In this document: positions 1 to 5,129 of the stretch, in pieces | How positions within the stretch are numbered: position 1 is the first letter of the stretch | Layout of the letters: the number at the start of each line of letters is the position of its first letter | Assembly (NCBI GenBank): GCA_017412265.1 | Contig: JAFPYK010000068.1 | Span: 1-5,819 of the forward strand | Direction of reading: 5' to 3' | DNA length: 5,819 bases | From: Lachnospiraceae bacterium | GTDB lineage: Bacteria; Bacillota; Clostridia; Lachnospirales; Lachnospiraceae | Notes under the pieces: generated by a model | What the model was told of the DNA's origin: nothing | Databases searched by the model: none | Seen by the model: only the letters and a program-made list of their open reading frames with translations | Position numbers and translations under genes: made by a program

Positions 1-59
1 ATACCGTAGAGGAAGAGACCTACGCCGCCGAGCAGAATGAATACTTCATAAATGGACAT
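1..59 (-). CDS. Na+/phosphate cotransporter (type II, NptA-like), N-terminal fragment
   Basis: Only the first 19 codons are present, reading MSIYEVFILLGGVGLFLYG, and the gene leaves the window at its left edge. The short hydrophilic start followed by a hydrophobic segment with the GGVGLFLYG pattern is typical of the first membrane helix of bacterial type II Na/Pi cotransporters, which import inorganic phosphate with sodium at the cytoplasmic membrane. The ATG at 59-57 is preceded by an AAGGA-type ribosome binding site about 8 nt upstream. The gene lies downstream of a phoP-phoR operon in the same orientation but beyond a strong terminator, so it has its own promoter, where a candidate PhoP box is visible. 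With only 19 residues, another small membrane protein cannot be excluded; the phosphate context raises the odds. Confidence 0.62.
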   Translation of the reverse strand, partial: MSIYEVFILLGGVGLFLYG

Positions 60-212
60 GTGGTTTTCCTTTTCTTTCTGAGTTTTGTTCCTTCATCCGG
101 ACTTCGCGGCGCGCATGGAAGCGGTGGTTCGCGAAGCTGCTTTGCGGCAGGCAGGCATCCGTCGGAGACCTGATCCTGATGATGTGAAACGCATATTGCG
201 CCTCATACTCCT
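60..212 (-). other. Leader of the Na/Pi cotransporter gene, with possible short ORF and stem-loop
   Basis: This gene-free stretch separates the inferred transcription start (about 206) from the transporter ATG at 59, giving a leader of roughly 150 nt. Two things are visible on the minus strand. One is a 33-codon ORF from ATG at 194 to TGA at 93, with GAGG six bases before its ATG. The other is a 7-bp stem, CTTCGCG (136-130) with CGCGAAG (108-102), around a 21-nt loop. The ORF product would be small and basic (it starts MRFTSSGSGL) and resembles nothing I know. Either feature could be chance in GC-rich DNA. No riboswitch consensus was recognised. Confidence 0.25.
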
Positions 213-256
213 ATGATACAAGAGAAATGGAAAATAAGATATCAATTTTATGTAAA
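213..256 (-). promoter_or_regulatory. Promoter of the Na/Pi cotransporter gene with candidate PhoP box
   Basis: On the minus strand, three T-rich hexamers stand in exact 11-bp register: TTTACA (256-251), TTGATA (245-240) and TTTTCC (234-229). Each pair is separated by 5 nt. A -10-like TATCAT follows at 218-213, and no good -35 sits 17 nt upstream of it (TATCTT). The Firmicute PhoP consensus is direct repeats of TT(A/T/C)A(C/T)A with about 5 nt between, placed over or just upstream of the -35. The first hexamer fits that consensus perfectly, the second at five of six positions and the third poorly. A weak -35 covered by an activator site is what a PhoP~P-dependent promoter would show. The assignment is inferred from sequence only. 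Confidence 0.5.
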
Positions 257-273
257 ATGCGAAAGAAATCTTG

Positions 274-318
274 AAAAAACAAGAAACCCCGGCCGGATCG
301 GATGTCCGGCCGGGGTTT
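274..318 (-). terminator. Rho-independent terminator of the phoP-phoR operon
   Basis: The stem is a perfect 14-bp inverted repeat, AAACCCCGGCCGGA at 318-305 pairing with TCCGGCCGGGGTTT at 297-284 when read as RNA from the minus strand, with a 7-nt loop. It is followed by CTTG and then six T residues (279-274). On the plus strand there is no T-run after the stem, so it acts for minus-strand transcripts. The TAA of the histidine kinase (319-317) overlaps the base of the stem. Confidence 0.93.
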
Positions 319-1675
319 ATGCTTCTGCGGGGCCTGCTTCGGGGAAGGAGAGGGTGAAGGCAGAGCCCTTGCCAACCTCACTTTCGACCGTGATGGACGC
401 CCCGTGGATGCGCGCGGCGTGCTTCACGATGGAGAGGCCCAGGCCGGTGCCGCCCACTTCCTTGGAATGGCTCTTGTCCACGCGGTAGAAGCGCTCGAAG
501 ATACGGTCCAGGTCCGCCTGGGGGATGCCGATGCCGGTATCCTCGACGCGGAGGATGACGCGGCTGCCCTCCGGGTGCACGCGCACCGTGACGGAATCGC
601 CGGGCTCGGAATACTTGATCGCGTTGACGCAGAGGTTATACGCAATGCTGTAGAGCACGTGGGGGATGCCGCTGACGTAGGAGGGAGAGCCCGTGAGGCT
701 TACTTCCACCTGCGCGTCGGAGGCCGGTCCCTCCAGGCTTTCGACCGCATTGCCGGCGATCCGGTACAGATCGGCGCGCTCTCTGCGCATGCCGACCGCG
801 CCGCCGTCCAGGCGCGAGAGATCGATGATATCTTCTACCAGGTTGGCCATCCGCTCGGACTCGCCGCGGATCTTGCCCGCGAAGACCTTCACGTCGTCTC
901 CCTGCACCATGCCGGTCTCCAGCAGTTCCGCGTAGCCGGAGATGACATGCAGGGGCGTCTTGAGCTCATGAGAGGCATTGGCAGTAAATTCCTGGCGGAT
1001 CAGGGAGGTCTTCTCGATCTCCTGCTGGTCCTTCTGGATCTGCCTGCGCTGCTCGTCCAGCCGCGCCAGCAGCGGACGGATCTCGTCGTATCTGTGGGTA
1101 GAGGCAGCTTCCATCGGCCGTTCCAGGTTCAGGCGGTTGATCGGCTCCACGATGCGGGCCGCCAGGCGTGAGGCCAGGAGGCTCGAGAGGAGGAGTGCCA
1201 CCGCGAGGATGATGAGGATCTGCGGGAGGAAGCGCATAAACAGGTGCCAGACCGTCAGCTGCGTGATGGAGAGGCGGAGCACCGAGCCGTCGGGAAGACG
1301 CTGTGCGGTGTAGAGAAGGCGGGTCGAGAGCGTGGAAGAGTAGCGGCTGGCCTGGCCGCTGCCGGTCTCCAGCGCCTGACGGATCTCCTCGCGCTCCAGG
1401 TGGTTCTCCATGACGGTCTGGTCCGCTTCGCTGTCATAGAGGATGATGCCTTCGGAGGTGATCCACGTGATGCGGAAATCGGTCTGCCCGAGGTTCTCGA
1501 AATACTCCTGGCCGTCCAGGATGACCCCCTGGGTGGCCAGCCGGGTCTCGTCCCGCAGCTGCTCGAACTGCTCCTGCGTGAAATGGGAATAGACCACTGC
1601 AAGTACGATCGTCAGGCAGGAGAGCAGCACCAGGGAGGTGACCAGCCAGATGGAATAAAAGATCTTCTTGCTCAT
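317..1675 (-). CDS. phoR: PhoR-like sensor histidine kinase of the phosphate regulon
   Basis: A 452-residue membrane kinase that should autophosphorylate and pass phosphate to the response regulator encoded just upstream. Transmembrane helices lie at about residues 7-30 and 148-170. The loop between them (about 115 residues) is the extracellular PAS-like sensor type found in clostridial PhoR proteins, with the stretch GIILYDSEAD. A short, poorly conserved HAMP-like linker and helix (about 171-225) follows, with no cytoplasmic PAS domain. The HisKA H-box is ASHELKTP with the phosphoacceptor His236. The ATPase domain has an N-box (NLCVNAIKYS, 347-356), G1 box (DTGIGI, 379-384), F-box (IFERFYRVD) and G2 box (GGTGLGLS, 408-415), so all catalytic motifs are intact. 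The ATG is 3 nt after the regulator's stop and uses GGAG inside the end of that gene, implying translational coupling. Kinase identity is certain; the phosphate role rests on architecture and on the neighbouring regulator and transporter. Confidence 0.93.
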   Translation of the reverse strand: MSKKIFYSIWLVTSLVLLSCLTIVLAVVYSHFTQEQFEQLRDETRLATQGVILDGQEYFENLGQTDFRITWITSEGIILYDSEADQTVMENHLEREEIRQALETGSGQASRYSSTLSTRLLYTAQRLPDGSVLRLSITQLTVWHLFMRFLPQILIILAVALLLSSLLASRLAARIVEPINRLNLERPMEAASTHRYDEIRPLLARLDEQRRQIQKDQQEIEKTSLIRQEFTANASHELKTPLHVISGYAELLETGMVQGDDVKVFAGKIRGESERMANLVEDIIDLSRLDGGAVGMRRERADLYRIAGNAVESLEGPASDAQVEVSLTGSPSYVSGIPHVLYSIAYNLCVNAIKYSEPGDSVTVRVHPEGSRVILRVEDTGIGIPQADLDRIFERFYRVDKSHSKEVGGTGLGLSIVKHAARIHGASITVESEVGKGSAFTLSFPEAGPAEA

Positions 1676-1678
1676 GGA

Positions 1679-2344
1679 TCACTCCATGCGGTAGCCGACG
1701 CCGCGCACTGTCTGGATCAGGTCCCCGCAGCTGCCGAGCTTCGAGCGCAGCGTGCCGATATGCACGTCGACGGTGCGGGTCTCGCCGGTATAGTTCTGGC
1801 CCCAGATCATGGTCAGCAGCCGGTCTCTGGTGAGGACGACCCCGATGTTCTCCATGAAGAGCTTGAGAATCTCGTACTCCTTCAGCGTGAGGATCACCTC
1901 GGAGCCGCGGCAGGAGACCAGATGGCGGGAGTGGTCCAGCGTCAGGTCTTTATAGCGGAGCACCAGGCGGACATCCTGCACGGACGTGCGGCGAAGGACT
2001 GCTTTGATGCGGGAGACCATCTCCATCATGCCGAAGGGCTTGCTCAGATAGTCATCCGCGCCGAGGTCCAGGCCGGTGACGCGGTCGTACTCATCGCCGC
2101 GGGCGGTGGCCATGATCACGGGGATCGATTCGGTCAGGGGTGAGCTGCGAAGCTTCTTCAGGACGGAGATCCCGTCCTCGCCGGGGAGCATGATGTCCAG
2201 GACAATGAGCTGGGGACGCTCAGTCTTCATAGCCTCCCAGAACGTGTCCGCGTCGGGGAAGCCTTTGGCCGTCAGGCCGCCCAGCTGAAGAGAATAAATC
2301 ATCAGATCCAGAATGGAAGGATCGTCGTCAACACAGAAGATCAT
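1679..2344 (-). CDS. phoP: PhoP/PhoB-family response regulator (OmpR type)
   Basis: A 221-residue OmpR-family transcription factor, the partner of the kinase that follows. The receiver domain (residues 1-118) has the acidic cluster VDDD (5-8), phosphoacceptor Asp50 in VLDIMLPGEDG, Thr80 and the conserved Lys102 in SKPF. The C-terminal winged helix (about 125-221) shows the usual signatures TLKEYEIL, WGQ, RTVDVHIGTLRSKLG and TVRGVGYRM. I place the start at the ATG at 2344 because AAGAGGA lies 8 nt upstream and it begins directly with MIFCVDDD. An in-frame ATG at 2371 would give 230 residues, but it has no ribosome binding site and coincides with the predicted transcription start. When phosphorylated the protein should bind TTTACA-type repeats and activate phosphate-uptake genes; candidate sites lie before its own operon and before the Na/Pi transporter. 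Function in phosphate control is inferred from family and context. Confidence 0.93.
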   Translation of the reverse strand: MIFCVDDDPSILDLMIYSLQLGGLTAKGFPDADTFWEAMKTERPQLIVLDIMLPGEDGISVLKKLRSSPLTESIPVIMATARGDEYDRVTGLDLGADDYLSKPFGMMEMVSRIKAVLRRTSVQDVRLVLRYKDLTLDHSRHLVSCRGSEVILTLKEYEILKLFMENIGVVLTRDRLLTMIWGQNYTGETRTVDVHIGTLRSKLGSCGDLIQTVRGVGYRME

Positions 2345-2352
2345 ATAGCGAG

Positions 2353-2359
2353 TCCTCTT
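2353..2359 (-). promoter_or_regulatory. Ribosome binding site that decides the phoP start
   Basis: AAGAGGA on the minus strand is separated by 8 nt from the ATG at 2344-2342. The upstream ATG at 2371 is preceded only by AATAGAGCC. The site lies inside the nine extra codons that the longer reading would require. Confidence 0.75.
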
Positions 2360-2377
2360 TTCTTCGTTCATGGCTCT

Positions 2378-2386
2378 ATTGTAACA
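2378..2386 (-). promoter_or_regulatory. Extended -10 promoter of phoP-phoR
   Basis: On the minus strand TGTTACAAT contains TG, one base, then TACAAT (2383-2378), a good extended -10 element. At 17-18 nt upstream there is no recognisable -35 (ATACTT or CATACT), which suits an activator-dependent promoter. The expected transcription start is near 2371, giving a leader of about 27 nt before the chosen ATG. Confidence 0.6.
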
Positions 2387-2428
2387 TAACAGGGGCTCAG
2401 AAGTATGCAGGAATTGGCAGGTTCTGTC

Positions 2429-2445
2429 TGTAAAATGTTTGTAAA
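2429..2445 (-). promoter_or_regulatory. Candidate PhoP box upstream of phoP-phoR (autoregulation)
   Basis: Two perfect TTTACA hexamers (2445-2440 and 2434-2429, minus strand) are separated by 5 nt. This is the direct-repeat layout and spacing of Firmicute PhoP boxes, TT(A/T/C)A(C/T)A-N5-TT(A/T/C)A(C/T)A. The pair sits about 58-74 nt upstream of the predicted transcription start. The same hexamer heads the repeat array before the Na/Pi transporter gene at 256-251. Binding by the neighbouring PhoP is inferred. Confidence 0.55.
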
Positions 2446-2457
2446 GGTTGCGAAGAC

Positions 2458-2482
2458 AAAAAAAGAGCCCCCGAAGGGGCTC
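2458..2482 (-). terminator. Rho-independent terminator after the GGDEF gene
   Basis: Read on the minus strand, GAGCCCC (2482-2476) and GGGGCTC (2471-2465) form a perfect 7-bp stem closed by a TTCG loop. This is the very stable C(UUCG)G tetraloop, and seven T residues follow (2464-2458). The stem begins 12 nt after the stop codon of the diguanylate cyclase. It separates that gene from phoP-phoR. Confidence 0.95.
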
Positions 2483-2494
2483 CAAGGGAAGGCA

Positions 2495-3400
2495 TTATTC
2501 GAAGATCACGTACTTGTGGTCGCCGCGCTTCTTGGCCTGGAAGAGGGCGTAATCCGCACACTCGAAGAGGCGGCGGAAGGTGGTGCCGTGATCCGGATAG
2601 CAGGCCACGCCGAAGCTCTCTGCCAGGTCGACGCTCAACATGTTGTCGTGGTGCAGAAGCTCCTGGTTCATGGCGTCGGAGAGAGCGATCAGCTTCTCGT
2701 CGAGGACCGCGCGGTTCGGGTAGTCCTTCAAGAAAACGACGAATTCGTCGCCGCCGAAGCGCATCAGGATGCCGGTGTCGCCGAAGAAGGCTTCGAGCTT
2801 GCGGGCAACCATCTTCAGGACATAGTCGCCGAAGCCGTGGCCGAGGGTCTCGTTGATGGTGCGGAAGTTGTCGATGTCGATGAGGATGAAGGCACATTTG
2901 CCGCCTTCCTTGTTCGAGAGATATCTCGTCACGGCCTCTTCGCCTTCGAAGCGGTTTAAGAGACCGGTCAGCTCATCGTGGGTCTGGCGGTATTCCCGCA
3001 GCTGGTCGTCACGCTCCTGGGGCTTGACGTCCTTGATGCAGCCGAGAAGCATCGTGACCTGTCCGTCCTCCACGAGAGGAAGAACGGTGAAGGAGAGCCA
3101 TTTGTAGGAGCTGTCCGTGATCATGACCGGGAAGGAACGGCGGATCTTCGTCTCGCCCTTCTTCGCGGCCTTGAGGATCTCCTTCAGGGCAAAGATGTGG
3201 AGGAAGGCCTCGCGCTCGTTCGGCGTGATGATCTGGTGCAGCTTGTTGATGATCTCGTTATAATTGACCGGCACATAGCCGAACATGGAATTCCACTGGT
3301 CGCGTCCCGCGGTAAAGGTATCGCTTAAGATGTCGTATTCGAAAACACAGTCCTGGGTGGAGAAGAAAGCTTCTCGGTAGATGTCGAGCATTGCCTGCAT
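2495..3400 (-). CDS. Soluble PAS-GGDEF diguanylate cyclase
   Basis: A 301-residue protein predicted to make cyclic di-GMP from two GTP in the cytoplasm; no membrane helix or signal peptide is seen. Residues about 10-125 look like a PAS domain of the PAS_3 kind (FEYDILSDTF, MFGYVP, ITPNERE, WLSFTVLPL), which probably senses a ligand or mediates dimerisation. The GGDEF domain (about 138-301) starts with DELTGLLNR. It has metal-binding Asp175 in LIDIDNF, the NETLGHGFGD substrate region (183-192), the intact active-site motif RFGGDEF (214-220) and the C-terminal ADYALFQAKKRG signature. The product-inhibition site RxxD five residues before GGDEF is absent (GDTG is found there). No EAL or HD-GYP partner is in view. 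The start at 3400 is chosen over an in-frame ATG at 3436 because AAGGAGGT lies 5 nt upstream of it. The gene is a separate transcription unit. Catalytic activity is expected; the downstream process controlled is unknown. Confidence 0.92.
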   Translation of the reverse strand: MQAMLDIYREAFFSTQDCVFEYDILSDTFTAGRDQWNSMFGYVPVNYNEIINKLHQIITPNEREAFLHIFALKEILKAAKKGETKIRRSFPVMITDSSYKWLSFTVLPLVEDGQVTMLLGCIKDVKPQERDDQLREYRQTHDELTGLLNRFEGEEAVTRYLSNKEGGKCAFILIDIDNFRTINETLGHGFGDYVLKMVARKLEAFFGDTGILMRFGGDEFVVFLKDYPNRAVLDEKLIALSDAMNQELLHHDNMLSVDLAESFGVACYPDHGTTFRRLFECADYALFQAKKRGDHKYVIFE

Positions 3401-3405
3401 GGGAT

Positions 3406-3413
3406 ACCTCCTT
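3406..3413 (-). promoter_or_regulatory. Strong ribosome binding site that decides the GGDEF gene start
   Basis: AAGGAGGT on the minus strand is a near-perfect anti-16S match, 5 nt before the ATG at 3400-3398. The alternative ATG at 3436 lies inside the promoter -10 region and lacks any such site. Confidence 0.88.
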
Positions 3414-3431
3414 GTATCTTTCGTTGATTTT

Positions 3432-3440
3432 ATCATAACA
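3432..3440 (-). promoter_or_regulatory. Extended -10 promoter of the GGDEF gene
   Basis: Minus-strand TGTTATGAT (3440-3432) gives TG-n-TATGAT, one mismatch from TATAAT. No convincing -35 stands at 17 nt (ATAGAT); a TTAACA at 3465-3460 would need a 22-nt spacer. The predicted start is near 3425, giving a leader of about 25 nt. Confidence 0.5.
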
Positions 3441-3523
3441 GTTAATTAAGAAGAATCTATGTTAAGTTTTTAAACAGTTTCTTAAATCTTCGGAAAATGA
3501 AACGGGTTTGAGGGAATTTGCAA

Positions 3524-3538
3524 ACAGATGAAATCTGT
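3524..3538 (+). repeat. Inverted repeat in the divergent glpK/GGDEF intergenic region, possible operator
   Basis: ACAGAT (3524-3529), three bases GAA, then ATCTGT (3533-3538) form a perfect 6-bp dyad. It ends 23 nt before the TG of the glpK extended -10, so it lies at roughly -39 to -53 of that promoter. This is a plausible place for a dimeric regulator, but no known consensus was matched. Confidence 0.35.
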
Positions 3539-3561
3539 GCCTACCCCTGCCTTACATTTTA

Positions 3562-3570
3562 TGTTATACT
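3562..3570 (+). promoter_or_regulatory. Extended -10 promoter of glpK
   Basis: TGTTATACT gives TG-n-TATACT, one mismatch from TATAAT. The 17-nt upstream position (TACCCC) is not a -35, so the extended -10 or an activator would carry the promoter. The predicted start is near 3577, leaving a leader of about 56 nt. No terminator-like hairpin of the kind controlled by GlpP in Bacillus is visible in that leader. The leader does hold two copies of AGGATTTTT (3601-3609 and 3622-3630), the second including the ribosome binding site GAGGA 7 nt before the ATG. Confidence 0.55.
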
Positions 3571-3632
3571 GGGTTTATCTTACAATGACGTGACAATTCA
3601 AGGATTTTTACATCAGAAGAGAGGATTTTTCT

Positions 3633-5129
3633 ATGAGCGGCTATATCATGGCACTGGACCAGGGAACCACCAGTTCCCGCTGTATTATCTTCAATGAAAA
3701 GGGCGAGATCGTGACGACGACCCAGAGGGAGTTCCGGCAGATCTACCCGGAGAACGGCTGGGTGGAGCATGACCCGAACGAGATCTGGGCGAGCCAGCTC
3801 TCGGTGATGACGGAGGCGAAGGCGCAGTCGGGCATCATGCCGGAGGAGATCCAGGCGATCGGCATCACGAACCAGCGTGAGACGACCATCGTCTGGGACC
3901 GGAAGACCGGGCAGCCGGTCTACAACGCGATCGTATGGCAGTGCCGGCGGACCGCGGCGATGATCGATGAGATCGTGGCGAAGGGCTACGGGCCGATGAT
4001 CAAGGCGAAGACGGGCCTGGTGGTGGATCCGTATTTCTCCGCGAGCAAGATCAAGTGGATCCTGGACAATGTGCCGGGAGCGCGGGCGAAGGCGGAGGCC
4101 GGGGAGCTGGCGTTCGGCACGGTGGATACGTGGCTGATGTACAAGCTCTCGGACGGCGCGATTCACGCGACGGATTACACAAATGCGTCGCGCACGATGC
4201 TCTATAACATCCACGAACTTTGCTGGGACAAGGAGCTTCTGGAGCTCTTCGGGGTGCCGGAGAGCATGCTGCCGGAGGTGAAGGATTCGAGCGGGCTCTT
4301 CGGCTACGCTTCGGTGGAGAATATGGGCGCGCGGGTGCCGATTGCGGGCGTGGCAGGCGACCAGCAGTCGGCTCTGTTCGGGCAGTGCTGCTTCGCGCCG
4401 GGCGAGGCGAAGAATACGTACGGTACCGGCGGCTTCCTGCTGATGAATACCGGCGAGCAGGCGATCGAGTCGAAGCACGGACTGCTCACGACGATCGCGG
4501 TCGGGTTAAACGGCAAGGTGGAGTATGCGCTGGAGGGCAGCGTGTTTGTCTCTGGCGCGGTGATTCAGTGGCTGCGCGATGAGATGCGGATGATCCGCAG
4601 CGCGGCGGAGTCTGAGAAATATGCGACGGCGGTTCCGGATTCGAACGGGGTCTATATCGTGCCGGCATTTACGGGGCTCGGCGCGCCGCACTGGGATGCG
4701 TATGCGCGCGGCACGGTCTTCGGACTGACCCGCGGCACGAAGAAGGAGCATTTCATCCGGGCGGCGCTGGAGTCGATGGCGTACCAGACCGCTGACGTGC
4801 TGCAGGCGATGGCGGAGGATCTGGGCTCGCCTCTTGCGGCGCTTCGCGTGGACGGCGGCGCTTCGGCGAACAATTTCCTGCTGCAGTTCCAGGCGGATAT
4901 CCTCGGCGCGCCGGTGCAGCGGCCGGTCGTGATTGAGACGACGGCGCTCGGCGCGGCTTATCTTGCGGGTCTTGCGGTCGGCTACTATGAGAGCCGGGAG
5001 AAGATCCAGGAGAACTGGGCGGTCGGCGGAGAGTATGACCCGACGATGGATGCCGCGAAGCGGGAGGAGCTTCTGGAGGGCTGGAGAGACGCGGTTCGAA
5101 GAAGCGGAGGATGGCTCGCCCGGAACTGA
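3633..5129 (+). CDS. glpK: Glycerol kinase
   Basis: A 498-residue FGGY-family sugar kinase that phosphorylates glycerol with ATP to sn-glycerol 3-phosphate, trapping glycerol in the cytoplasm. Its length matches the family (about 496-502). Signatures are DQGTTSSR (9-16, phosphate-binding loop), ITNQRETT (78-85, substrate region), DTWLMYKL (165-172), TNASRTMLYNI (183-193), AGDQQSALFGQ (241-251, catalytic Asp243), KNTYGTGGFLLMNTG (260-274), FTGLGAPHWD (347-356) and RVDGGASANNFLLQFQADI (405-423). The ATG has GAGGA 7 nt upstream. The histidine phosphorylated by HPr in other Firmicutes (YHFFGQEVPIAG in Bacillus) is replaced: the aligned stretch is SVENMGARVPIAG, with Glu229 at that place. The loop Gly232-Ala-Arg234 resembles the fructose-1,6-bisphosphate site of E. 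coli GlpK. No glpF or glpD is adjacent. The 3' end overlaps the next ORF by 19 nt. Confidence 0.97.
   Translation: MSGYIMALDQGTTSSRCIIFNEKGEIVTTTQREFRQIYPENGWVEHDPNEIWASQLSVMTEAKAQSGIMPEEIQAIGITNQRETTIVWDRKTGQPVYNAIVWQCRRTAAMIDEIVAKGYGPMIKAKTGLVVDPYFSASKIKWILDNVPGARAKAEAGELAFGTVDTWLMYKLSDGAIHATDYTNASRTMLYNIHELCWDKELLELFGVPESMLPEVKDSSGLFGYASVENMGARVPIAGVAGDQQSALFGQCCFAPGEAKNTYGTGGFLLMNTGEQAIESKHGLLTTIAVGLNGKVEYALEGSVFVSGAVIQWLRDEMRMIRSAAESEKYATAVPDSNGVYIVPAFTGLGAPHWDAYARGTVFGLTRGTKKEHFIRAALESMAYQTADVLQAMAEDLGSPLAALRVDGGASANNFLLQFQADILGAPVQRPVVIETTALGAAYLAGLAVGYYESREKIQENWAVGGEYDPTMDAAKREELLEGWRDAVRRSGGWLARN

Noticed and set aside
302..1171. Open frame of 289 codons on the plus strand opposite phoR
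   Set aside because: It is antisense to a kinase with all catalytic motifs, has no domain signature and has the Ala/Asp/Arg/Leu-rich composition of a mirror frame in GC-rich DNA.
1244..2143. Open frame of 299 codons on the plus strand across phoR and phoP
   Set aside because: It spans two real genes on the other strand, has no recognisable family and no credible ribosome binding site; a shadow of G/C-rich third positions.
2345..2485. Longer N-terminus for PhoP starting at 2485 or 2371
   Set aside because: The 2485 reading starts just upstream of the GGDEF gene's terminator and runs through it, the PhoP-box pair and the promoter. The 2371 ATG has no ribosome binding site and coincides with the expected transcription start. 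The 2344 ATG has AAGAGGA at 8 nt.
2405..2959. Open frame of 184 codons on the plus strand over the phoP promoter and GGDEF gene
   Set aside because: It crosses a terminator, a promoter and the conserved GGDEF coding region; no homology signal was recognised.
3401..3436. Longer N-terminus for the GGDEF protein starting at 3436
   Set aside because: That ATG lies within the extended -10 promoter. A near-perfect AAGGAGGT sits before the 3400 ATG.
3460..3465. Single TTAACA hexamer (minus strand) upstream of the GGDEF gene as a PhoP box
   Set aside because: No second matching hexamer occurs 11 bp away (TGTTTA is found), so one copy in AT-rich DNA is not evidence.
3497..3510. CcpA cre-like site (TGAAACGGGTTTGA) upstream of glpK
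   Set aside because: The central CG is one base out of register with the cre consensus TGWNANCGNTNWCA and the right half does not fit, so catabolite repression through this site is not supported.
3564..4478. Open frame of 304 codons on the minus strand opposite glpK
   Set aside because: Its composition (Arg, His, Leu, Asp rich) is typical of an antisense frame, and it would run through the glpK promoter. The glpK frame is unambiguous.
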